Assembly (NCBI RefSeq): GCF_017654505.1
Contig: NC_054547.1
Location: 27,425,475-27,489,474, forward strand
Source: Polyodon spathula
Taxonomy: Eukaryota > Chordata > Actinopteri > Acipenseriformes > Polyodontidae
DNA length: 64,000 bases
Direction: 5' to 3'
How positions within the stretch are numbered: position 1 is the stretch's first letter; every line of letters starts with the position of its first letter. The translations under genes and the position numbers were made by a program. The notes beneath the pieces were generated by a model. It was not told the origin of the DNA. It was given only the letters and a program-made list of their open reading frames with translations, and made no database searches. Of the stretch, positions 11,189-22,625 are shown one piece after another.

Positions 11189-11859
11189 TATCCAATATTA
11201 ACATACTCGCCTCTCAACTATAGAGACTTTTGTCTTTGAATTGTATGACTGGCAGTTCATGTCCATCCCTTGCCTCTCCATTCAGTTCAATGGGCCAAGA
11301 TGACAATTCATGACAACCTCATTGAACAGCTTTTTTTGCAAGAAAATTTGAATTTGTGTGCCAAAAAAGGCATATAAATTGGAAACCAGTTGTATAAGCT
11401 TTGAATATTTAAAGTTAAATTTTAGGCATTGAGGTATTATGCTGTAGGTATGAGAGATGTCAATGAAACAGCTTTTGAAAATGTCCCTCAGTAGAACAAA
11501 TAGTAACTTGTTGCACCATTACTGACAGTAGGCATATGTGCCAAGTAAAGTGAGATTTCATCCTTGCTTTGATGTGGCTGAAAATTGCCAAAATCGTACA
11601 TCCTTTTGGAGCACTGGGGGAATGAAATCACATAGCAAGAATGTGCCCAACAGTATTGATTTGGGAAGTACAGATTGTAATTTTTTTGTTCACGAATTAA
11701 TTGTGATAGACCGTTTTTTAAATATAGATGATATACAGTGCAAGTAATCGAGAAGTATCACTTTTTATAACAGAACAAGAGTTTGAAGTTGCTGACAGGC
11801 TTTAATTACATAATCTATTACTAAAAAACACTCAGTAGAGGTACATTTAGAAATTCTGA

Positions 11860-11865
11860 AATAAA
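11860..11865 (+). promoter_or_regulatory. candidate GHSR polyadenylation signal
   Basis: An AATAAA hexamer about 770 bases after the GHSR stop, a plausible 3' UTR length. Unproven, since the hexamer is common in this AT-rich DNA. Confidence 0.3.
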
Positions 11866-13534
11866 TGTTGTTATTATAGTATTTAACAGATACTTGCTCA
11901 GACTAGGTACATAGAAACTTCAGTTTTACATGTATGGTTCAGTCCACCTTCTTACAAGACTTGAGACTGCATTTTCTTGCACTGATGGCTTCAAGCCAAA
12001 ATGATGTTCAAGTCAGCAATATACTTCTGTCTTGATAGCAAAAGCCACAGTATACTCTATGATGTATACACATATCAATATGCAGATAACTATGTGTATG
12101 TGCTCAGAAGTTGGTACAAGTTGCTTCTTAAAGTATGTGTGGGCTTTAATTACCACCAGTGCCAACTTGTCCATTATAAAGAATGAAAGTCATCATGTAA
12201 AACATAAAATGGATGAATATAGAATAGTAGTTCACAATACAATACCTATCTTACAACCCCCATCCTTTTGATCACTGCCTTACTAGCAGCACCTGGAGAG
12301 GTTCAACACAATGCAAAGCAAGTCATTGTTTACATTGTGTAACCACATCTCAACAGATCACTATTTGCATGGCGAGACACTAATCCTGTGTCCATCCTTA
12401 ATTTTTGACTTCCCCCTCTTTTGGTATATTGTTTAAATTATCAGATGCCAAGAATTCAGTCCCCTGCTCATCTGTGTCTTTAAGTTTGCTTTTAGAAGTA
12501 GTACACATACATATCTCTAGTGGAAAGATAATGTATTTAACAAGGGCCAGATCAGTTCACTCCTTAATTAAGAAAAGTTCTATAACCCAGAACTGGGTGG
12601 AAGAATAATACAAGTTTCTAACCCTGCTGTTTAGGCAGACAGGACCATAATACACATACTTGTTTAATTTGATGCTTCACTACAAAATTTGAAAGCCCCA
12701 AAACTTATCTGTGTAACAAAAAAATATTTAAATTGAAAGATAGAAAAACTTAATACAGGTACATTTATATAGAACTTTGTGTATTCTATGATTGTCAAAT
12801 AGCAAAAGTTGTAATATGTTTTCATAAAAAATATTTCCTTTACACAGGAATTTATCTTAACAAGAAGGTAAGGCACACTTCACTTTGGTTCTATTGTTTA
12901 TATGGTATATGTTTAAATGTTCAGTTGCTGTAGTTGTGATGAACAATAATGCAATATTTACTATGGGAATTGTTTCAGCTTCAATGAACTTGCCTATTAC
13001 CACATTCTTATTTTTTTCTTCATGTAACATTCCCATTTTAATGACTCTTGTTCATGAACACATCTCTGTTTTCCTGTTGGATGCAGCTATTCAATTGGAT
13101 CATTCAACAGAGTGTTACCATCTGCTATGTTTAACACCAGAGTGTCTAGTTTTTAAGGTGTTATCCAAATATGAGCACACCTTGACCAGTTTTTTTTTTT
13201 TTTTTTCACAACTCCTGTACTGAAGAACGATGAGTTTAAAGCACTTTCTAGTTCTATGGAAACATCAATGAATACGGATCGGGATAACGGGGGGTAAGTT
13301 GCAGTGTACCAGTGGTTTCGTCCACTCCAAGCCAACTAACTTCAGGACAAAAAAATAATAATGAACTGTACAAATTGAATCCCAATTTCAGCGTCCTCAT
13401 CAGATGATTCAGTTAATTAGTTTGTAAAGGTGCAACAATATTACCCCTCCCCCACACACACACACTCTGCTACGGGAAACAGAAGGATCAAAAATAAAAG
13501 TGCAAGTTTAAAAAAAATGTAATAACATAGTAGC

Positions 13535-13536
<2 letters not shown>
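11866..13536. other. intergenic, no gene seen
   Basis: AT-rich sequence with only short random frames and a poly-T run near 13190. No domain, splice pattern or repeat family was recognised. Confidence 0.55.
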
Positions 13537-13539
<3 letters not shown>

Positions 13540-13601
<62 letters not shown>

Positions 13602-13649
13602 TATATATATATGTGATATATACACTGCATATCGTATACTGAAAAAGCA

Positions 13650-13706
<57 letters not shown>
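13540..13706 (+). repeat. (TA)n and (ATT)n microsatellites
   Basis: A TA run of about 70 bases (13540-13611) and, after a 39-base unique spacer, about 19 ATT units (13651-13706). Poly-Tyr/Ile and poly-Asn frames across them are artefacts. Confidence 0.95.
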
Positions 13707-13708
<2 letters not shown>

Positions 13709-16641
13709 GGGCTGCAAGGTTGTATTAGAAGATTAAAACCCTTATTGCAATATATACATTCAATGTGATAGTATGAGGGACACACAGAACAAAGTCTTCA
13801 TGTGTCTAACCCATATTAAACAGATTGGTAAGCAAATATTAAGAAAAAGGCCACAAATCTGAACAAGCAGTCTAGCGTAGTCTCTAACTTCACATGTCTA
13901 ACTGAGTCCAAGTTTAGTTTGGTTTCACAGACCCCAATTAGCACAAATCTTGGACTGCCAAATATTACCATAGGTAAGTAATCCAAGGTTAGTGCTAGCA
14001 GATCATATTTGTGACCTGTCTGGCTGTTTAACTTTGGTCTAAGCAAATGGCTCAGATTTATTTAACCCCCCCATTGGGTGCATCAAGTAGACTGCATTTG
14101 GGTCACTGCAATTTACCCCATAATGTTTTTTTTTGCAAAGATTTGCAACGTTGTAAAAAGTGATTTTCAACATAGATCCTATATGCACTTACATTCTATT
14201 GCTGAAAGATTTGTAATTTAATATTTAACGTCTTGCTCCACAAATATGGAGACAATTTTTACAAATTGTTCGCATAACTTTCCACACCAAATATTAATGC
14301 TTTATAATATAAATGCGAAACAAAAACCTAAATAATCTTGAATGTAATGTATTTGAAGTCTTCAATAATTTTGATATTGGTAAAGGCAAGGAAAAAAAAA
14401 AAACGCTTCATTTAAACTTGTATTGTTAGGGCATTTCTGTGAACCTATATTCATACAAATACAGTCCTGCATTGTAGAGTACTTATAGTGTATGATGGTA
14501 ATTGCCTACAAAGGATTGGCAAAATGTCTTAAGTTTCATGTATTAGCTAGTTTTGTAACAATACAGGTTTTACAAAATAAATCACAAAAAAGTGATTCAG
14601 TTGTAGTACGAAGTTAAGACGTTGATAAACCTGGCCTTTGCAAACAACAATGTAATCATGCCGTTTTATTACATATTTTAAACTGTTGTTGACTTTAAAT
14701 GCATGTCAAACCTGTTTGGGGCATACCGGCAGTGCTCAATTGCACAGAAACATCGATATTTAGAAAGTTTGATGAAACGTTCTGCTCTAAAATACTTCAA
14801 AATTCAGCTACAAAAAAAAAAAAAAAAAAAAAAGTTTTTATTATATTTAATATTAGTATACTGCACGTTGGAAAGTCATATAGTGGTAGGTAAGCTTAAA
14901 TACAGTAAATATAGTACTGTTTAAATACGTGTTTACAGTTGCAGTATAATCGTCTTGTTGGGTGTGCACATCTTGAAACACTTCTGCAAATGAGTTCCTT
15001 ATACAGGACTTGCGACATTGTAATGAAAACACTGTGCACTGTACCCTCATCAATAAATGTAAAACAAGTATTAATTGGTGTAATTTATGTGTCTTTGTCT
15101 TTATCTGCTGTACTATTTGTAATAAATGAGAGCTGAATGTATTATTTTATTAAAATAAATTACCCAAAACACTTTGTTGTGCTGTTAACAAAGTAACGAG
15201 TTGTCAATTAAAATGTAATTTAAATGTACTGTATATTGACTGTATTGGTCAACACAGGCCTCTGCGTTTGGGAGCCTTAGGGTATTAGGCACAGTACCAT
15301 CTGCTCCCAAAGCAAGAAATATGCTGTAATTGAGCAGGACAGATACTATCTTAAAAGTTAAGGGGATTATATTTTTCCAGCTGTATTTGGTCAGCATATG
15401 TTTATAGGTCTACAGGTTGGCTGTTATAAAGCTACTTTCTAAAAATGCAGTTTACAGGTTCATGAAAAACATAGCCTGGAATAAGGCTTTGTTTCTTTAC
15501 AGAATTAATTGCACAGTTCTAAAACAGTGGTCATCGTTACCAACAGATTAGTAGTGGAACGAACAAGTATATGCATTTACTCAAATGTAGTCAATTATTC
15601 TGAAAGTTGGAGTCTTTGCACCACCCATGATGACCAACAATTCTAGCAATAACCTGCACAATTGCTTGTCCTTGCTATCCTAGTCAGAGCTGATGCATTT
15701 GATTTAAACTCTTAGAAGTGATTCAAGAGGTTTAAGTGCTGTATGAAGAGCAAATAATGTATCTGGCTTTACTGAAAACAAATCTAGTCAATGATGGAAC
15801 TTTAAGCAGCAACAAGGCAATGCTTTACAATTTGATGACTTGCCTGTCAGGAAACCCCATTGTCTTACTGTCATGACTCAGCAGTCAGGAAGAGAACATG
15901 CTAAGATAAGAAAAATAGTGTGGGAGGCTTTTCTCTATCTTGAATGTAATTAAGTGATACATGTTTTGCATTTAAGGTTGTTTTGCTTCAGTGATTGAAT
16001 TACAGTATACTGCACACCCCTTGTTGATTCCTCCCAAAAATTGCTAATTTCCATTGTTCATGTACGCCTTCTTAAAAATCTTTTAAGGATCTTAAATAAA
16101 CTATCCTAGAATACTATTTTTTTCCCATTGATAAATAAATACATTACATTTAAATACATTAAGTACATTGATTAAATGAAGCTACGGTGTCCTGTATTTT
16201 CTTTTAGTTTTAAAATGCAGTTATGCAAAAAGGATGGATGTTAACTTTCCAGCAAAGCATTTTGGAGATGGATAGTGCTACGTTATTAAGCAGTTATTGC
16301 AATAAAACTTATGCTGTAAGCAGTCTTGGAATCATGTTGAGACCCCACAAGCCATATATAATTGCTCTGTAATGAATGCAATTGGAGAATCGGTCTACTG
16401 ACATTTGAAATGGAACTTAGAATCAGTAAACGGTGTTCTAGGGGTGTTTTCACTGACTTCTGTTTCTTGTGCAACTTCAGTTTCAGAAGCAGAGATGTGA
16501 AATCCTACACATTTCCATTGGAAGTACCTACCATGTGTAACATGCACTTGTTGCATGTTGTGTCAAGAAGCTGTCCTTCATTGGACTGTGTAGCAAGGCA
16601 TTGCCACAAAGGCTTAAGATTGAATGTGTAGTGCCTGACTA
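13707..16641. other. intergenic, no gene seen
   Basis: AT-rich non-coding DNA with a poly-A run at about 14812-14833. No supported feature. Confidence 0.55.
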
Positions 16642-17564
16642 TGACACCTTGTTTTTCAGAGAGTAAGGTCTAGATCTCAAGCAAAATGAGCAGGAGATCC
16701 AGACAGATTTGTTACATAATAAAACTATTTATTAAATAAAATAGTTGAAAGTATCTTGAAGGAACACAACTAAAAAACAAAGGAGTACAGTGCTCAATAT
16801 CAAACATACAGATACATTTGAGATGCAAACACACATTGGGGCTTGAGGGTGGTTTCTACCAAGTCAAAACAAAACCAAAACAAACCAAAACAAGCAATAA
16901 TAGAAATATAATTAAGCAATCCAAATGTGAACAAGAAATAATATTCCAAATCAAATCAAGGAAGTGAAGGGGAGTGACAAAATATTTAACTACACAGTGC
17001 AATACTCAAACCACCCCATAGCTGCAAACACGCCTAAACAAAGTGTTCTTTGAAAAAAAAACCTTAAAATATCTTGTCTTTCAATATAGCAACCACAGTA
17101 CAGCAATATATTTAAAATATCATTGCACCAATACCAATAACCATAAAACAACAAAATATTAAAAGAAATAAACAAAGTAATACACAGCAAAACTCAAGGA
17201 AATACAGCAGGGTTATTTAGGTAATCCGCAGAGTCAAACAGCTATTTTTACTTAATCAGCTTATAATATAATTTGCTTTGGTTCTCCTCTCTGTGTCCTT
17301 CTGTCTTTTAAATTCCGCGGAGTTGAAAACCAAAGGTGGAGCTTTCCAAGGGAGCAGCTGTGCCAACCAATGATGAGGCAGCGTCCGCTGCTACCCTGAC
17401 AACCAGGCACTAACTCCATCAAGCACAGGTGAATCCAACTTAGCGCACACTGCAGAGCTGAACAGCGCCTGTGAAAAATAAAAACACAAGGAAAGAATAC
17501 CACCAGTGGGACTAACCACACATTGTTAAATCCATACTTAATTTCCACATTCATACCGGCTACA
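16642..17564 (-). mobile_element. putative solo LTR, minus orientation
   Basis: Read on the minus strand the segment starts TGTAGCCGG and ends GGTGTCA, that is TG...CA. It has a TTTAAAA-like box in the middle (near 17310) and an AATAAA-type signal near its 3' end (near 16730), the order expected of a long terminal repeat. The flanking pentamers GACTA (16637-16641) and GGCTG (17565-17569) agree at only three of five positions, so the duplication is not convincing. It lies 127 bases from a well-supported solo LTR but does not resemble it. Ends are uncertain. Confidence 0.4.
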
Positions 17565-17690
17565 GGCTGTATTTTTATTTATTGTCATATTATGAAATTA
17601 AATCTAGTGTACATGCTTTGTTAATTTACCTTCTTTAAAGTAGACGTACCACTTACTATAGCCTGCAGTCAAGATGGTGGATGTTAATGG

Positions 17691-18305
17691 GGAATTGTGG
17701 CAAAGTGCCCGCCCCTGTGTGTATTTTGTGTTATCTGTTGTGTGTTAATGTTGGTGTATAGACATTGGTACACGAGATATAAACGGGTCTGTGTAACACA
17801 AGTCTTTAAAAGGTATATTTGTATTTAGGCATGAGGATTGCACAGCACTTCACGTGCAAGTAAAACTTAATAATATGTGAGCACGGGGAATTGCACTTTA
17901 TTAATTCACGTGCAGTTGTACCGCGACTCCAATTGAATGATTGATTAGCAATCGAGTCTCAGTACAGCTGCATAAAAGCTGCATGTTTTCACCCACTCGG
18001 GGTTGTGTGTTTGGGAGTGGAGAATGGGAGAGAGAGAGAGAGAGAGAGAGAGAAGTGTAATTATAAATATCAATTGTTTTGTGTAGCGTTCGTCCACCCT
18101 GTTTTGTCAGTGTCTATTCGTTTTGTTTGTCTATTTATTTTGGCCTTACATGCCGTGTGCTGTTTTTGTTACAAACCTTTTATTTTCTGTCTGTTTAATT
18201 ATTAAACTGCGCATCAGCGCCTTCACCATTCCAAAACCTGTGTTCTGAGTCAGTACCTGTTTCTGGTCTGTCGTCACCCACTGCGGCCGTCTCTGTGACA
18301 GGAAT
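17691..18305 (+). mobile_element. solo LTR (605 bp) with 5-bp target duplication GGAAT
   Basis: The LTR is 17696-18300: it starts TGTGGCAAAG and ends CTCTGTGACA. It is flanked by exact GGAAT pentamers at 17691-17695 and 18301-18305, the footprint of integrase-mediated insertion. A TATA-like CATAAAAG is at 17971-17978 and an ATTAAA polyadenylation-type hexamer at 18201. A (GA)n run at about 18028-18053 lies inside. A second copy is at 54213-54700. No internal retroelement genes are adjacent, so recombination has left only one LTR. Superfamily cannot be assigned from the LTR alone. Confidence 0.9.
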
Positions 18306-20928
18306 ATATTAAATCCTGTTACAAAAAAGGTAAAGAATGCAACAAGAATCAACCTGACATGTAGAAGAATGGGCAGACAATGAAGAAGACGTGCGGGGAA
18401 GCTTACACATTTATTTTAGGTAAAGAAATACCAAAATAATAGTTGGTCCAGAATATAACTAGGCATTTTGTAATTTGGCACAATTGAACAAGGGCCCTCA
18501 GAGTTGGAAACCATATTTTTGCTAAGAAGTTTGAGCTGTTTCAGCAAGAAGCTCCTCGGAACAATAATTTAACTAATCCTTCAAGCAGCAGCTGCAACAG
18601 ATTCACAGACTAGTAAAACAAAAAACACTTTGATTTCTTGTTTCTTTCAAATATGTTCCAGTGTTTGTGCCCTTTCATTAAATACATATTTGAAAATAAA
18701 CAGGTTCTTTTTAAAACATTTGTTTAAATTGAAAGAGCCTTATAAAACTTGCATTTACACACACACACACACACACACACGAGCACTATAACCTTCAAAG
18801 TCCTTAACAATAATGCATATTCATAGCAACAATATCATCCTCTGTCCCCCTTGAGGACATTACATTTCCACTATACGCCTCAATTACTGTCCATATTTGT
18901 ATTATACAGTAGATACACAATTGTAATTGGCATAAGAGTTAACACTATCATTATGCTGACTGTAACAGATATTTTACAATATTAATATTCGCTTATTATT
19001 AATCAGTGTCATTCTCCTTTCAGCCATGCTAAAGTAATATAAGATTATATAATTAGTAACAATGGAAAATATGCTAGTAGCTTAGTACATGAAAAAAAAG
19101 TTTCACTCTTTAGGTGATAAAACATTTTACCATTACCTCTTTTCAATAATGTTTCATTACATTTGTTTCATGTGGTAGCTTTAACATTAATAAAACATTT
19201 TCATAACACTGCAGACTCAGTTTGTGGTATCTGACCTTAGGTCAGTTTACATCTTGTACCTCAGGCTGTATTTTAATAGAGAGAGTAGTAAGAAAATAAT
19301 ACTTTCTCTTTTGAGGTAGATTTCAGCCTGCACATTTTTTTATTATTATTTCAGATATATTGTCCGGGAAAGCTGGAAGAATTAATTTCCTAATTTTCCA
19401 GTTTATTATCAGGGCTATAATTCTAGAACCAATTGAAAAGCAAAATAAAAAAATGCACAATAATGTCCTGCATATAACTAAGTGAGTGGAGCTTGTAGGA
19501 ATTTGCAAATATGCTGTGTTATTGAAAAAGCACGAGGCACTTGCCTATGAACCGCGCCACATACCCCTATATACTGCAGTTTATAAAGTGGGGTCATTAA
19601 ACTGCAGACTACCAAGGGGATTTATTAGTCCTTATTATTAGGCTGATATGTACTTCTTTCTAATCAATGTTATTACTTTGCCTCACCTTGCAAGTCGCTA
19701 ATAAGCCTTGATCGTTTCGAAACCTTTTCGAACATGTTTAACTGCTATGATGGGTGAACTGAACGGTGTTGCTGTAGTCTGCAATGACAGATAGTAAAAT
19801 ATTTTGAAGACCAGAGGCTAAATATATATCGGCAGGACTTATGAAGGAATGCATCCACACAACGAGGGATGAAATGCATTTTATTTTATATCAAAGCAAC
19901 GTGTAAGAGAGCCTAAATAAACAATGATTAGTATGATTTTAACCGAGACTCATGCATGATAGCTGGCTTCAGCATTGATGATTTAAATAGGCATTGTGTA
20001 GTTATCTGTAATTGTAATTAGCACCTCCATTTAATTGCAATGCTTTTTAGATGGCTGATCGTGATCATGATGTGAACAGGTAGGCAGGTATTAAAGCAGA
20101 TTGTGTCTGCTGCACAATATGGAGAATGATTTGCCATCAAATATCCAAGGTGAGCACATTGCTGCTATTTGGAATTACAATTGTTATATTGGTGGATGTT
20201 GATTTAGTTATTCTATGTTCATTTTTAAAAGTGAAGCAGCATTAAATAAATAAAATAAAACAAAAAACAAAAGCCTTGGTCTTGTTCTTTACAAGTGCAC
20301 ATACATATTGCATGTTTTATCACAGTGGTATCAGCAATATAAGCATGTAAAAACATTAAACGGAATCGGGATTCCATTTCTTGTAGTGACGATTATGAAG
20401 CTGGGATTAGTTGACACATCTACCTCTCTGTGTTGTATTTTGAGAGATATTCTGCTACACATGAGGGGAATGATCTAGAAGCTGGCTTTACTGTGGCTTA
20501 CACTTTTCAGTGCCTATGACTTGTGTCTTGCCATACACTAATTACAAAATACCTCAATGTGAAAGTTGTAGATTCAGCAATGTATACAGATGGACCCACT
20601 TTATGAGTATGACACAAGCTCGGTTTTTGATATAGAACCGCATAACAGTCTCGTGTTTTGATTGGTCCTTGTCTGTCAGAGGAATATGATGTCACCACGA
20701 GTGGGAAAGCTTGGAGGCATTTTTGACATTGTGATCAGAGAGAGAGAGATGTCTGCTTTCCAGAAACTTCCAATTAAAATAGAATATGGTATTTTGCTGT
20801 ACTAATATAACAAACTATGGATGGCTATATAAATTATCATGTTATGCACAAATGTAAGAATTGGCTTTCTGTGGTGATATACTGTTGTATTTCAAATAAC
20901 ATTTATCTATAATCATTTGCATGATTTA

Positions 20929-20932
<4 letters not shown>
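18306..20932. other. intergenic; possible conserved non-coding sequence
   Basis: No coding frame. A (CA)n run lies at 18757-18780. The stretch at about 19985-20070 is rich in homeodomain-type TAATTG/ATTTAATTG cores without obvious repeat character and could be a conserved regulatory element; this is a guess from texture only. Confidence 0.35.

Positions 20933-20933
<1 letters not shown>

Positions 20934-21013
<80 letters not shown>
20934..21013 (+). repeat. (TA)n microsatellite
   Basis: About 40 uninterrupted TA units. Confidence 0.97.
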
Positions 21014-21015
<2 letters not shown>

Positions 21016-21846
21016 TGCCCACTATTAGTTTTGATACAGCATTCATTAGTTTATCTATAATGTAATCACAGTTTTACATAAAGACTGCCCCTGTTCTCAG
21101 GCTATGTCCCAAATTCTGGGACGATTTGGTTTTCAGATAACGTCCCACATTCTGGACCTCTCTGTTTTCCCACATTCAGCCCAGTTTCTGGGATGTTCTG
21201 CTCTTACAGATGACAGCACAGTTTCTAGGTCATGCTCAGTTTTTTTAAGAAGAAACAGAAATCAGATTTAATAATAAAAAAGCGTATTTCTTTTGTTCAA
21301 TGAAGAAACTGCATTGCACTGAAATAAATACTTGAAAATGCAGGTGTTTTCCTTTATTAAAGGTTCATATTAAAACACATTTTTGAGAACATGGTTTTCC
21401 AAAAAAAAGGACATTTCATTTGCTTATGTAATCTACATCAATATATAATCATGTATAGGAGACCTCAGCATAAATAGAATGGTGGAATTCAACACATTTT
21501 ATTTACCTATCACACGCAAAAAAAATAAAAATAAAAGTCTAAAGGTCAGCTTTTTCACTTACGGGTTTTAAGAGACCAGTGCCCTTCAACCACTTAACAT
21601 GAATATTATTGTATTGTACTGGTCATATAGTCCTTATCTATTCCTGATTATTTAAACTGTAGACTATACATAATGTTTAAACAGGACTATGCAAATACAA
21701 TTGAACAAAATAAATACATTGTAAAATACTAATGATTACATCTAGTGAGATATTACAGAGATTATTGTGCAAAGTAATGTGTAAAAACATTTACACTGGC
21801 CATAAAAGGGTTAAGGGCCCATTGATGTCTCCATTCCTCTTGATTT
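21014..21846. other. intergenic, no gene seen
   Basis: AT-rich DNA. A short local repetition of words like CCCACATTCTGG and CAGTTTCTGGGA occurs at about 21100-21230. No other feature. Confidence 0.5.
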
Positions 21847-21847
21847 G

Positions 21848-22365
21848 GGCCTCATTTACGAAAGGGCACTAAACATTATGGTGCACCCTAGTTGCAATTA
21901 GTGTGCAGGTTCATGATTTCCGTATTTACTAATGCAATTTTATTCATTATCACGCAGAATAGTGGGCCTATTATGGCGCACACTGATTTTATTGTACCAT
22001 ATTCATCAGAATGAATATGTGATAATACATGATAATGTATTTAAATGAGACACCCCTCTCTGAATAATGAGATGAGCTTTATTCACACTGTATTTACTAA
22101 AGGGTGAATCCTAGTGTGAACCTTAAAATAAGCGATAATTAGTTTGTTTGGAAACTGCAGGCTTTAATGGATGCACTATTTAAACCTATTTTTCTGGGCT
22201 GAAATCTATCTGGCATCATGGATTTATTACTTGCATTAAAGTTTTCATATAGAGCAGTGGAAATTACCTGTAAATAACAGGTTGTATTAAGTGTGAATAC
22301 ATTTGAATGAATGTTATAATGTCTTAGATTTTATTTTGTAGTGCATTCCTTTTGTAAATGAGGTC
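21848..22365. mobile_element. Harbinger-like MITE with short terminal inverted repeats
   Basis: The left end GGCCTCATTTACGAAAGG (21848-21865) and the reverse complement of the right end, GACCTCATTTACAAAAGG (22348-22365), match at 16 of 18 positions. Flanking triplets are TTG and TTT, so the target duplication is uncertain. The interior is non-coding. A Harbinger transposase fragment lies about 100 bases away, which suggests but does not prove the superfamily. Confidence 0.5.
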
Positions 22366-22469
22366 TTTTGTGTCAGTCAAACTAATTTATATACAATGCA
22401 AATAAAATATTATTGTAAATTGAAACTAAATGATTTAAGCAGGGTTTTTCTTTTCTTTTTTTTATTTTT

Positions 22470-22625
22470 AACTTTGACTGGTAGCCTAGACAACTGACAC
22501 AAAATAGATCATGCTCAGAATGAGCTGGAGGGGTTAGTGGCACATGTGTGCAGTCTACTGCTCCCAACACGCTGGGGAAACCGGAAATGTCATGGAAATT
22601 TGTTTTCATGAATTGCAAGTTAACC
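22470..22625 (-). pseudogene. PIF/Harbinger transposase fragment (HARBI1-like)
   Basis: On the minus strand the frame reads GFPSVLGAVDCTHVPLTPP followed by a degraded GYQS, the conserved start of the DDE nuclease domain of PIF/Harbinger transposases (family pattern GFP-VLGAIDGTH...GYHS, including the first catalytic Asp). Only about 40-50 residues are recognisable; the sequence then runs into an Lys-rich random stretch and a stop. The rest of the nuclease and the companion Myb-like protein were not found. Dead relic. Confidence 0.75.
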
